From: an uncultured Pseudomonadota bacterium
GTDB lineage: Bacteria > Myxococcota > UBA796
Assembly (NCBI GenBank): GCA_913040875.1
Contig: CAJWHX010000132.1
Span: 1 to 8,316, forward strand
Direction: 5' to 3'
DNA: 8,316 nt
Positions 1-6,354 of the stretch are shown piece after piece (the stretch's first letter is position 1; each line of letters begins with the position of its first letter). The translations under genes were made by a program, and so were the position numbers. The notes beneath the pieces were generated by a model. It ran no database searches. It saw only the letters and a program-made list of their open reading frames with translations, and was not told the origin of the DNA.

Positions 1-1
1 C

Positions 2-1153
2 TTCTTTGATCGGGAAGTCAAAGAACTGGAAGCATACAAAGCTAAGATTACCGGTAACGAAGTTGGACGACTCAATCCTTGGGAAGGGGGGTATTACGCA
101 GAAAAGTTGCAACAAGAGACCTGTGCGATCAGTGATGAGGAATTGCGTCCCTACTTCACAGTCGATGCTGTGATGAGTGGATTCTTTGAATTGGCGAAGG
201 AACTTTTTGGCATTTCGATTGAGCGTATTTCTGGAGAGTTGACGGGGACCACTACAGAAGCAGAGTTTCAGATCTGGCACGATGATGTACGGGTCTATCA
301 AATCCATGATGAAGATGGTTCGTACATTGGTGTGTTTTATGCCGATCTCTTTCCTCGAGAAGGGAAACGTGGTGGGGCTTGGATGAATCCACTCTACACT
401 CATACGTCTGATACAGGGTTTCAAGGGCACATCGGACTCATTTGCGGAAATTTCACACCTCCAATGGATGGGCAATCTGCACAACTGTTGCACAGAGAAG
501 TCGAAACGGTCTTTCACGAGATGGGGCATTTGCTTCATCACATGCTCGGTAAAGCAGAAGTACCCAGTCTTCACGGTACCAACGTGGCGTGGGATTTTGT
601 TGAACTCCCATCGCAAATTATGGAGAACTGGTGCTGGGAGAAAGAGTTGTTGCAGCGGTTTGCAAAGCATGCTGAAACAGGCGAAGTGATATCTGATGCG
701 TTGCTTGCGAAGATGAACAAGAAGCGCAACTTCCGAGCGGGGGCTGGTCAGATGCGACAACTCTCCTTTGGAAAGATGGACTTGAGTTTGCACTTGGCGG
801 ATGTAGACTGGAACGAAACAGACATCGATGAATTCTTGGTTCCATTGCTCGAAGAGTACCAGACACCCTATGCGATTTCGATGCCAACCAACGTGACGCA
901 GTTTGGCCATCTCTTCTCTGGTCCTGTAGCCTATGCCTCTGGCTATTACTCATACAAGTGGGCTGAAGTACTGGATGCTGACGCCTTTTCAAGGTTTAAA
1001 AACGAAGGGATTTTTAATCCAACGGTTGGACGTGAGTATCGCAATACCATTTTGTCTAGAGGCAATACGGATGCACCGGATAAACTCTTTCGAGATTTTA
1101 TGGGACGGGATCCAGATCCGGATGCACTGCTCCGACGGTCCGATCTACTGTAA
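2..1153 (+). CDS. M3 family zinc metallopeptidase, oligopeptidase A (PrlC/OpdA)-like, C-terminal part
   Basis: The frame is open from base 2, so the gene begins upstream; 383 codons remain of a family usually near 680 residues. M3 enzymes are cytoplasmic zinc peptidases that trim short peptides, including cleaved signal peptides. The zinc site is visible: HEMGH at 515-529 gives two histidines and the catalytic glutamate. The third ligand is the glutamate of FVELPSQ (codon 602-604), 29 residues after the first histidine, the spacing known from thimet oligopeptidase. Upstream, an FYADLFPREGKRGGAW block matches the family. Downstream, GYYSYKWAEVLDADAFSRF holds the tyrosines that bind substrate in relatives, and the ILSRG...F..F.GRDP tail ends normally at TAA. 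The TTG at 107 is internal, because clear family sequence (NPWEGGYYAEKLQQE) precedes it. Compared from memory with OpdA, the HLFSGPVAYASGYYSY segment seems to carry two extra residues. The assignment to M3 is firm; the exact subfamily is less so. Confidence 0.95.
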   Translation, partial: FFDREVKELEAYKAKITGNEVGRLNPWEGGYYAEKLQQETCAISDEELRPYFTVDAVMSGFFELAKELFGISIERISGELTGTTTEAEFQIWHDDVRVYQIHDEDGSYIGVFYADLFPREGKRGGAWMNPLYTHTSDTGFQGHIGLICGNFTPPMDGQSAQLLHREVETVFHEMGHLLHHMLGKAEVPSLHGTNVAWDFVELPSQIMENWCWEKELLQRFAKHAETGEVISDALLAKMNKKRNFRAGAGQMRQLSFGKMDLSLHLADVDWNETDIDEFLVPLLEEYQTPYAISMPTNVTQFGHLFSGPVAYASGYYSYKWAEVLDADAFSRFKNEGIFNPTVGREYRNTILSRGNTDAPDKLFRDFMGRDPDPDALLRRSDLL

Positions 1154-1242
1154 CTCTGATCTGTATGGAATAAATGGACGGTGTCATAGTGCACTTGGTC
1201 TTCCATCAGCGATGGGCTACGTTTGGGTAAACCGGAGTCTTC

Positions 1243-1419
1243 ATGCTGTCATTAACCATCTATTGCCCCCATTGTCATGAGATTCAGACCCTTGCCATCG
1301 CTCCGGATGATTTGGGTCAGATGGATTTTGACTGCGGTGTATGCTGTCGTCCGATGACGCTTTACATATGGCTAGACGAGGAAGGCTCTATACAGGCAAC
1401 GGTCCACCAAAGTTGGTAG
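1243..1419 (+). CDS. CPXCG-motif cysteine-rich small protein (58 aa)
   Basis: This is a 58-residue ORF starting at ATG with a GGAG Shine-Dalgarno at 1234-1237, 5 nt upstream. The protein begins MLSLTIYCPHCHE and continues with MDFDCGVCCRPMTLYIWLDEEG. Two cysteine clusters (C8 and C11; C31, C34 and C35) followed by RPM and then an acidic DEEG turn are the hallmark of the Cys_rich_CPXG family (PF14255 from memory). These are tiny proteins of about 60 residues presumed to bind zinc or another metal through the cysteines; their role is unknown. In most members the first cluster reads CPxCGE. Here the glycine is a histidine (CPHCHE), which could add a ligand. It lies 89 bp after the peptidase stop and 69 bp before the next gene, all on the same strand. 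A weak promoter-like pair (TTGGTC 1195-1200, 17 bp, TACGTT 1218-1223) precedes it. The family call rests on motif recognition. Confidence 0.85.
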   Translation: MLSLTIYCPHCHEIQTLAIAPDDLGQMDFDCGVCCRPMTLYIWLDEEGSIQATVHQSW

Positions 1420-1488
1420 ACTCTCCGTATTTTATCGCAGAGTGCAAATGGTACCCTGACAGGATAAGGTGCCTTCATTGGAGGTTCT

Positions 1489-2244
1489 ATGGAATGGTAT
1501 GCACTGTGGCGATTGTTGAAGTGGATTGGGATTGCGATGTGGGCGATTGGCCTCCATCAGGTGATGGTGAGTCCCAAACAGTGTGATCGATTGAAGGGAT
1601 TGTATCGCTTGACTGTATTTGGATTTGCATTCACTTGGATGGTCGGGTGGCTGATGATGAAACACATGGGGTACAGCATGGGCGATTCGTGGATAGCCAA
1701 TGCGATACTGTTTGCCCTGATTTCAATGGTGGGGTCATTTTTGAGAGCTTTCTCGAATTCCAAAGGAAGGTTGTACAACGGAATGATACTGATTGGCTTT
1801 GCGCTCTCTATTGCTTCGATGGTTGTTCGATCCGGTGAATTGAGTGTATTGATTCCAGTCAGTGGGGTGTCTGTTCTGATTGGAGGGCTTGGTACGTGGT
1901 TCCTTCCTTCAGAGAGCGATGAGGGCTCGTCAGAAGCAGTTAACCAAAGTGTAGTCAACGGCTTTAAGTGGATGGCTTGGGTAGAAGGAATGACAGTGTT
2001 GGTCTTGTTTCTACTCTACATTCCCGCGAAGAAACTTCTCGATATCAATTTGGATGGTGGGACAGGATTGATTGGTTGGACCCATGGGGTCTTTGTGATT
2101 TTGTACGTCCTTTCACTGACATTTACATTTCGTACATTGAAGTGGTCTTGGAAGCAGTACCTCGTAGGAGGGTTTTCTTCATTCTTCCCCTTTGGAACGT
2201 TTATCTTTGAAAGACGGGTACTGACGAAACAAGAGAAGTCATGA
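1489..2244 (+). CDS. Integral membrane protein with C-terminal DUF3817 domain
   Basis: 251 residues, starting at ATG with a strong GGAGG at 1480-1484 and 4 nt spacing. Residues about 157-244 match the DUF3817 pattern: an EG pair (E167) at the head of a helix, LLYIPAKKLL, then GxxHGVFVILYVLSL (H199), and a final helix ending PFGTFIFERRVL. DUF3817 proteins are small three-helix inner-membrane proteins of unknown function, usually about 90-110 residues. This protein carries in addition an N-terminal half (1-140) with four or five hydrophobic segments (about 11-28, 40-57, 70-87, 98-114 and 117-139). A hydrophilic linker (SESDEGSSEAVNQS) joins the two halves. I do not recognise the N-terminal half with certainty; its RLLKWIGIAMW...TWMVGWLM pattern resembles small multi-helix membrane domains. 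There is no signal peptide apart from the first membrane segment. The gene converges on the antiporter, with 4 bp between the stops. No substrate or pathway can be inferred. Confidence 0.85.
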   Translation: MEWYALWRLLKWIGIAMWAIGLHQVMVSPKQCDRLKGLYRLTVFGFAFTWMVGWLMMKHMGYSMGDSWIANAILFALISMVGSFLRAFSNSKGRLYNGMILIGFALSIASMVVRSGELSVLIPVSGVSVLIGGLGTWFLPSESDEGSSEAVNQSVVNGFKWMAWVEGMTVLVLFLLYIPAKKLLDINLDGGTGLIGWTHGVFVILYVLSLTFTFRTLKWSWKQYLVGGFSSFFPFGTFIFERRVLTKQEKS

Positions 2245-2248
2245 AGAG

Positions 2249-3784
2249 CTAGGCCGCAGTAGATTGTGTAGGGGCATCTTCTAGCGGCCTTCCCAGCAAC
2301 CAAATGCTTGCGATACAGGCAACGATTCCCAAGAGCAAGCATACACCCCAAGACATCCCTAATCCAACAGGGATCGAACAACACAGTAGAGAGATGAGTC
2401 CAGATACCATTGCATAGGGAAGTTGTGTTCGAACATGCTCAGCGTGGTCGCATCCTGTTCCAGCACTAGAGAGAACAGTAGTATCTGATATCGGTGAGCA
2501 GTGGTCTCCCCAGGTGGCTCCACTGAGGACTGCCGCGGTTACCGCCAAAATGATCTCTATGGTTGCTCCCGACTGTACAACGAGTGGAAGAGCGAGGGGC
2601 ATTAGGGTACCCATCGTACCGAAAGATGTCCCAGTAGCAAAAGCAATCCCCGCAGCGAGTACGAAAACCAAACTCGGGAACCACATCGGATCGATGACGC
2701 CATCTAGGACTTGAATCAAATAATCTGCTGAGCCAAGTTCTTTCATCACGGTTCCAATGGACCAAGCCAAAATGAGAATGATGATGGCTTCAGCAATACG
2801 ACCCATCCCCGTGTGGACAGCCTCTTTCATCTCTTCACCAGTGGTGCCAAGTAATTTGGCCAATCCGATAGCTGATAAGATTGCGGTGATCGACCCTCTC
2901 AGCATAGCGTCATAGCCGTCTGCTGCAGAGATGATGTCAGAGATGGTTGTCGCATCGGGTTTTGCTGAGGTTCCTTGTAGATATAGATCTAGCATTGAGA
3001 CACCAATGAGAAGTAGGATCGGTACCACTCCGAGCCAGATTCGTTTGCCTTCGACGGGAACACTTGGCTCCACATCTATCGCGAGCGCTTGAAGTTCAGA
3101 CTCACGCATGGGACCGAAATCTCGAACACTGACTGCCAGGACAAAGCCAAACACCAAAGCCAGGATCGGATAGAATCGATAGGGTAATCCTTCCAAAAAT
3201 AAACCATAGGCAGACATCCCTTCGAGTCCTGCTTGTTTGAGCGTATCCGCAGATAGGGTTTGCATCGCTTCATCGATCAAAGAGACCTCATATCCCACCC
3301 AAGTACTGATCAGAGCCAGTGTCGCCACAGGAGCTGCTGTTGAGTCCACGAGATAAGCCAGTTTTGCACGCGATACTTTGAGACGGTCGGTGATGGGTCG
3401 CATCGAGGAACCGACGATCAAGCAGTTGGCGTAGTCATCAAAGAATACGATCAGTCCCGAGAACCATGTGCCGACCAATGCGCGTCGTCGCGTTGTGGCA
3501 AACTGGGCCACCCAGTCTACTAGAGCCTGCGTTCCTTGTCCCACCCGCATAATCTCTACGGTTCCAGCAATAAATAGTGAGAAGACGATTACTTTCATTC
3601 CGTCACGGTCGGCGACTGAGTCAATAAACAGTGGATCGACCACATACAACACAGCCGAAAATGGATTGCCGGTGATCAGTACTGCACCCAGTAAAACACC
3701 CATCAGCAGCGAAAAAAGTGCGCGTTTGGTCCAAAGCGATAGCCCAACAGCCACAAAAACGGGTAGTAGTGATACAATGCCCAT
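2249..3784 (-). CDS. Na+/H+ antiporter, NhaC family
   Basis: 511 residues from the chosen start, the usual length for this inner-membrane secondary transporter family (PF03553, ion transporter superfamily), whose members exchange Na+ and H+ or swap organic anions such as malate and lactate. Signature blocks are clear: FFDDYANCLIVG (114-125), MRPITDRLKVSRAKLAYLVDST (128-149) with DSTAAPVA, GTSFGTMGTLMPLALPL (385-401), and GDHCSPISDTTVLSSAGTGCDH (426-447). The conserved acidic and polar residues there probably line the ion path. Hydrophobic helices run throughout, with a short loop at about 221-248. The frame stays open upstream to a GTG at 3841, but I prefer the ATG at 3784. It has a GGAG 6 nt upstream, and the protein then begins directly with a membrane helix (MGIVSLLPVFVAVGLSL). 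The upstream ATGs at 3796 and 3790 lack well-spaced ribosome binding sites. The substrate cannot be fixed from sequence; Na+/H+ exchange is the default for the family. Confidence 0.93.
   Translation of the reverse strand: MGIVSLLPVFVAVGLSLWTKRALFSLLMGVLLGAVLITGNPFSAVLYVVDPLFIDSVADRDGMKVIVFSLFIAGTVEIMRVGQGTQALVDWVAQFATTRRRALVGTWFSGLIVFFDDYANCLIVGSSMRPITDRLKVSRAKLAYLVDSTAAPVATLALISTWVGYEVSLIDEAMQTLSADTLKQAGLEGMSAYGLFLEGLPYRFYPILALVFGFVLAVSVRDFGPMRESELQALAIDVEPSVPVEGKRIWLGVVPILLLIGVSMLDLYLQGTSAKPDATTISDIISAADGYDAMLRGSITAILSAIGLAKLLGTTGEEMKEAVHTGMGRIAEAIIILILAWSIGTVMKELGSADYLIQVLDGVIDPMWFPSLVFVLAAGIAFATGTSFGTMGTLMPLALPLVVQSGATIEIILAVTAAVLSGATWGDHCSPISDTTVLSSAGTGCDHAEHVRTQLPYAMVSGLISLLCCSIPVGLGMSWGVCLLLGIVACIASIWLLGRPLEDAPTQSTAA
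2251..2290. terminator. GC-rich hairpin at the convergent gene ends, possible bidirectional terminator
   Basis: AGGCCGC (2251-2257) pairs with GCGGCCT (2284-2290). After a 2-nt bulge, TAGA (2260-2263) pairs with TCTA (2280-2283), around a loop of 16 nt. It straddles the space just after the plus-strand stop (2244) and covers the last codons of the antiporter (stop 2249-2251). Neither side shows a run of Ts, so efficient intrinsic termination is doubtful. Confidence 0.3.
3750..3778 (+). promoter_or_regulatory. Candidate sigma70-type promoter for the hexapeptide-repeat gene
   Basis: TACAAT at 3773-3778 matches the -10 consensus at five of six bases. GCCACA at 3750-3755, 17 bp upstream, matches the -35 at only three of six. 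Transcription would start near 3785, giving a leader of about 26 nt before the TTG. The site lies inside the start of the antiporter coding region, as it must given the 26-bp gap. A short motif in a host with unknown promoter rules is weak evidence. Confidence 0.3.
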
Positions 3785-3790
3785 GTACAT

Positions 3791-3794
3791 CTCC
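3791..3794 (-). promoter_or_regulatory. Ribosome binding site deciding the antiporter start
   Basis: On the minus strand GGAG is followed by ATGTAC and then ATG, so the spacing to the ATG at 3784 is 6 nt. No comparable site precedes the longer GTG (3841) or ATG (3796) options. The ATG at 3790 directly abuts the GGAG, which is too close. Confidence 0.65.
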
Positions 3795-3801
3795 ATCAAA
3801 T

Positions 3802-3806
3802 GAGGA
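3802..3806 (+). promoter_or_regulatory. Ribosome binding site supporting the TTG start at 3811
   Basis: GAGGA (within TGAGGAAG) ends 4 nt before TTG at 3811. The next in-frame ATG at 3853 has no purine-rich site in front of it. The alternative upstream reading from 3718 would run far into the opposite-strand antiporter gene. Confidence 0.6.
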
Positions 3807-3810
3807 AGTC

Positions 3811-5058
3811 TTGAAAGCCATTTGTATCCATCATGATTCACCCCTGCAACTGATGCCCTTTGGTGATTCTGTTGGAGATCTACCGATACTCAATCAAAGA
3901 CTGGCAGACCATCAACGTGCTGTATTGGAGCAATGTGGGGTTGAAATTGTAGAAGAGCCTCCCAGTGACGAGTCGTACATCTTCTTTGGAGAAGAGGTTT
4001 GGTTCACAGAGACGTTGATTGAAGAATTACTGCGAGATATTCCAGATAGTGGGAATGGTCGATTGCGATGTACAGATGAACTTTGGAATCAGCACAGTAG
4101 CAGTGTATTGTCGACTGGCGACGGTATTTTTCGACTTGGATTTTGCTTTGGAGAGTTGCCAACCGATGTATCAGAACTGCCAGAACTAGAGATGGATTTT
4201 CAACTGAGAGATGGGGACCCGATAGACTTGCATCCGAAGATGGCACATGCACTCCGCCCGATGCGGGTTGGAGCAATGATGGCATTTGAGGTCAAGCACT
4301 GGTGTGATGTGCTCCGAGTCAATCAGTTTGCCATTTTGGAGAAGTTCGAACGGGTGAAATGGCAATGGAGTCAGAGTTCCTTCTTTGCCAAATGTTGGAC
4401 TGTAATCGCCACTGTATTCAAAGTGCGTTCAATCAACCCACAGACAATCGCCAGACGGATTGGGACAGAAGGCAAAAACTGCAAGATTCATCCAACAGCC
4501 GTCATTGAGGCGTGTGAGATCGGTGACAACGTGGAGATCGGTCCCTATGCGGTGGTTCGGGCCAGCGTGATTGGAGATGGTGCCAAGATTGAAGAGCATG
4601 CCACGGTCAATTTGTCTGTATTGGGACCAAACTCACGTGCTGCAAGGTATGCGATGATCAATCTTTGTGTGTTGATGGAAAACGCCTTTGTATCTCGGGG
4701 TGGTGGCTTTCAAATGAGTTTATATGGCAAAGGGTGTTTTATTGCGGTGGATGCTGTGATGCTCGACCTCTCTTTTGGTAAGACGATTCGTGTTTTAGAC
4801 AACGATGGGCAATGGGTCGATAGCAAGCAACACTTTGTTGGTTGTTGTATTGGACACAGAGCTGCCATTGGAAATGCTGTTCGCCTCAATTATGGAGTGT
4901 CTGTACCCAATGATGCTCTATTGGTCGCCAATGCAGATGAGCTCATTTTCGATGCTTCTGGCGCTGAACCCAATGTTCCTGCCAGAGTCAATGACCTACA
5001 CGGGGTAGATGTACTCAATCCCAAAGGCCTTAGAGATGTTTTTACGGATCTAGATTAG
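3811..5058 (+). CDS. Hexapeptide-repeat (left-handed beta-helix) protein with a nucleotidyltransferase-like N-terminal half, GlmU-like architecture
   Basis: 415 residues from a TTG start with GAGGA 4 nt upstream. Residues about 223-275 contain hexapeptide repeats (KIHPTAVIEACEIGDNVEIG, PYAVV, SVIGDGAKIEEHATV, SVLG), resumed at about 346-372 (CIGHRAAIGNAVRLNYGVSV). These build the left-handed beta-helix of acyltransferases such as the GlmU C-terminal domain. A stretch of about 70 residues (276-345) interrupts the helix. The N-terminal half opens MKAICIHHDSP...LPILNQRLADHQRAVLEQCGVE. This recalls sugar-nucleotidyltransferases (K-P-L-L...L...GV) but lacks the glycine-rich LxxGxGxR NTP loop, so it is probably not an active nucleotidyltransferase. 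GlmU-like bifunctional proteins make or modify nucleotide sugars for the cell envelope, but this one may only acetylate, or bind, a sugar. There is no signal peptide or membrane segment, so it should be cytoplasmic. It diverges from the antiporter and no partner gene follows. The fold call is solid; the substrate is unknown. Confidence 0.8.
   Translation: MKAICIHHDSPLQLMPFGDSVGDLPILNQRLADHQRAVLEQCGVEIVEEPPSDESYIFFGEEVWFTETLIEELLRDIPDSGNGRLRCTDELWNQHSSSVLSTGDGIFRLGFCFGELPTDVSELPELEMDFQLRDGDPIDLHPKMAHALRPMRVGAMMAFEVKHWCDVLRVNQFAILEKFERVKWQWSQSSFFAKCWTVIATVFKVRSINPQTIARRIGTEGKNCKIHPTAVIEACEIGDNVEIGPYAVVRASVIGDGAKIEEHATVNLSVLGPNSRAARYAMINLCVLMENAFVSRGGGFQMSLYGKGCFIAVDAVMLDLSFGKTIRVLDNDGQWVDSKQHFVGCCIGHRAAIGNAVRLNYGVSVPNDALLVANADELIFDASGAEPNVPARVNDLHGVDVLNPKGLRDVFTDLD
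3821..3849 (-). promoter_or_regulatory. Candidate sigma70-type promoter for the antiporter gene
   Basis: Read on the minus strand, TTGCAG (3849-3844) and TACAAA (3826-3821) are separated by exactly 17 bp. They match the -35 at three of six and the -10 at four of six bases. The predicted start near 3814 gives a leader of about 30 nt. The site lies within the first codons of the divergent gene. Confidence 0.25.
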
Positions 5059-5167
5059 ACAGTAATGGATGTTGAGGATCAATCTTTGATGGTGAGAACA
5101 ATCGAATTTGCTTTCCTGTGGTCAAGGCCGCATATTGATCTTGCTCAATACATCAAAGATTTACTGT
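5059..5167. repeat. Long imperfect inverted repeat in the intergenic gap
   Basis: The outer arms ACAGTAA (5059-5065) and TTACTGT (5161-5167) enclose the inner arms AATCTTTGATG (5081-5091) and CATCAAAGATT (5151-5161), an 11-bp perfect match. Pairing can continue inward with TGAG (5093-5096) against CTCA (5144-5147) and CAA (5099-5101) against TTG (5141-5143), with small bulges. Together they can form one stem-loop of about 109 nt. No T-tract follows, so it is not a standard intrinsic terminator, although it sits right after the stop of the upstream gene. It could be a small mobile-repeat remnant, an RNA structure, or a boundary between the two transcription units. I see no clear target-site duplication. 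Confidence 0.5.
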
Positions 5168-5216
5168 AAGTTGGTTATCTATATGTAAGAATATGAGCGA
5201 GGACCATTTATTAGGT

Positions 5217-5220
5217 GAGG
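5217..5220 (+). promoter_or_regulatory. Ribosome binding site deciding the start at 5226
   Basis: GAGG lies 5 nt before ATG at 5226. The in-frame ATG at 5193 has only a weak TAAGA before it, so the shorter reading is favoured. Confidence 0.6.
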
Positions 5221-5225
5221 TGAAT

Positions 5226-6344
5226 ATGGCTGTAAATAAAAATGCCAAAAGATTGACGGCTCTATCGGTGGCTGCACTCAAAGCCGCTGGAGGAGATGTA
5301 AGGGCGTGGTTTGCCGTCGGAGTAGGGAAAGATTTTCTTTTTTATATTGATAAGAAGGTTGCTCAACCGACAAAGTTTAAAGAACCATTGACCTTAAAAA
5401 ATATGCTGACGAAGCTAAAAGTCGATGTTGCGAGTACCATTCAAAAAGATTCACTTGTCATTGCCGGTACAATACAGTCTGCTGAAGGTCAAGCCGCTTG
5501 TGAAATGACGGTCAAAGTAAAAGCCAACGGCGGTGGGAAGTCGACGTTAAAATCTCTTGTAAAAGATGCTGGTTTTAAGAAGATTGTTGGGAATGTAGAG
5601 ATCGTAAAGGCTCACCGCGGTGAAGTCGATACTGCAGATGCTGAAATGGATTCTACAATTCGAACAGAGATGAAAGACAAGAAGGTGAAGGGGGTCAAAG
5701 TCACGCCAGGTGAGCACGAGGGTGAAGAGAAGATCGAAGTGCCCGATAATCTTCGTAAAGCACTGAAAGTGTATAAGTGGTGGGACAAGGACGGTCGCGC
5801 AGACATGGAAAGAATCTTAGATGCTGTACAAGGAGTCGCACCAGAGACACCTATCGACGATGCAACGAAGAGTGAGGCTGAAGATACTTTACAAACGATA
5901 CATCGTCGACTCAAAAAATTTGCAAAAGCTGGGATGTACGATTTGTTTGCTGATGGAAAGTTTTGGCCTGGAAAACTTGCTAAGCTGCGACCACAAGACT
6001 ACGACTTGACCAAACCGGTGCTCAAAAATTTGCTCAAACAAACAGACAGTCTATTGAAGTCCTTGCAGGGTGCCAAGAACGCTTCTGACTTTACCGACCA
6101 ATCTACTGAACTGTTAGCATCTATTGAGGATGACGCACAAGAGTATAGTGAACTTGAAACAATCGGTCGCCGTCTACAATTAGACGATGGTGATTTTCTA
6201 GAGTTTATGGAAGCTGGAAAAGGACAACTGCCGTTGGTCAAAGATTTGGTGTCGAAGTTCTCCAATGCAGACGTCAAAATGCTGCTCAAGCATGTTGGTG
6301 GTGGGAATTGGGACCATCTATTTTTACAGATCATGATGATGTGA
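5226..6344 (+). CDS. Uncharacterised soluble protein, first gene of a coupled pair (372 aa)
   Basis: I do not recognise this family. The chosen ATG has GAGG 5 nt upstream; a start at 5193 would add 11 residues. The protein has no signal peptide or membrane segment and is rich in lysine and acidic residues. Residues 1-130 look like a compact alpha/beta domain: a helix (ALSVAALKAAGG), a strand (DFLFYIDKK), a helix (LTLKNMLTKLK), then alternating strands (SLVIAGTIQ, ACEMTVKVKA) and GFKKIVGNVEIV. Residues about 130-175 are a charged, probably flexible linker. Residues 175-365 are mostly helical, with many leucines and lysines (NLLKQTDSLLKSL, TLQTIHRRLKKF) and a tryptophan-containing KVYKWWDKDG turn. 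It contains a single cysteine (C92). The next gene begins 10 bp later with its ribosome binding site overlapping this stop codon, so the two are very likely co-translated and may work together. Possible roles include a chaperone, partner or second component for the following protein, but this is inference from position only. Confidence 0.8.
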   Translation: MAVNKNAKRLTALSVAALKAAGGDVRAWFAVGVGKDFLFYIDKKVAQPTKFKEPLTLKNMLTKLKVDVASTIQKDSLVIAGTIQSAEGQAACEMTVKVKANGGGKSTLKSLVKDAGFKKIVGNVEIVKAHRGEVDTADAEMDSTIRTEMKDKKVKGVKVTPGEHEGEEKIEVPDNLRKALKVYKWWDKDGRADMERILDAVQGVAPETPIDDATKSEAEDTLQTIHRRLKKFAKAGMYDLFADGKFWPGKLAKLRPQDYDLTKPVLKNLLKQTDSLLKSLQGAKNASDFTDQSTELLASIEDDAQEYSELETIGRRLQLDDGDFLEFMEAGKGQLPLVKDLVSKFSNADVKMLLKHVGGGNWDHLFLQIMMM

Positions 6345-6354
6345 GGGAACACAA

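Noticed and set aside
1203..1215. Small hairpin CCATC-AGC-GATGG after the peptidase gene, considered as a terminator.
   Set aside because: The 5-bp stem with a 3-nt loop is weak and is followed by mixed sequence without a T-run.
3718..3810. Longer N-terminal reading of the hexapeptide-repeat protein, from 3718.
   Set aside because: It would overlap the start of the antiporter gene on the other strand, and the added residues have no family character. TTG at 3811 has a well-placed ribosome binding site, and the protein then begins with a typical MKAI.
3785..3841. Longer antiporter reading from GTG 3841.
   Set aside because: The extra 19 residues are polar and precede the first membrane helix without a family match. 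The ATG at 3784 has the only well-spaced GGAG.
5065..5169. Small ORF of 34 codons inside the inverted-repeat region, starting at ATG 5065.
   Set aside because: It has no ribosome binding site and overlaps the stem-loop arms. Its length is expected by chance and the peptide has no recognisable motif.
5526..5550. GGGKST-like stretch in the first unknown gene, resembling a Walker A motif.
   Set aside because: The required glycine four residues before GK[ST] is absent (a lysine is there), no Walker B follows, and the context looks like a turn between a strand and a helix.
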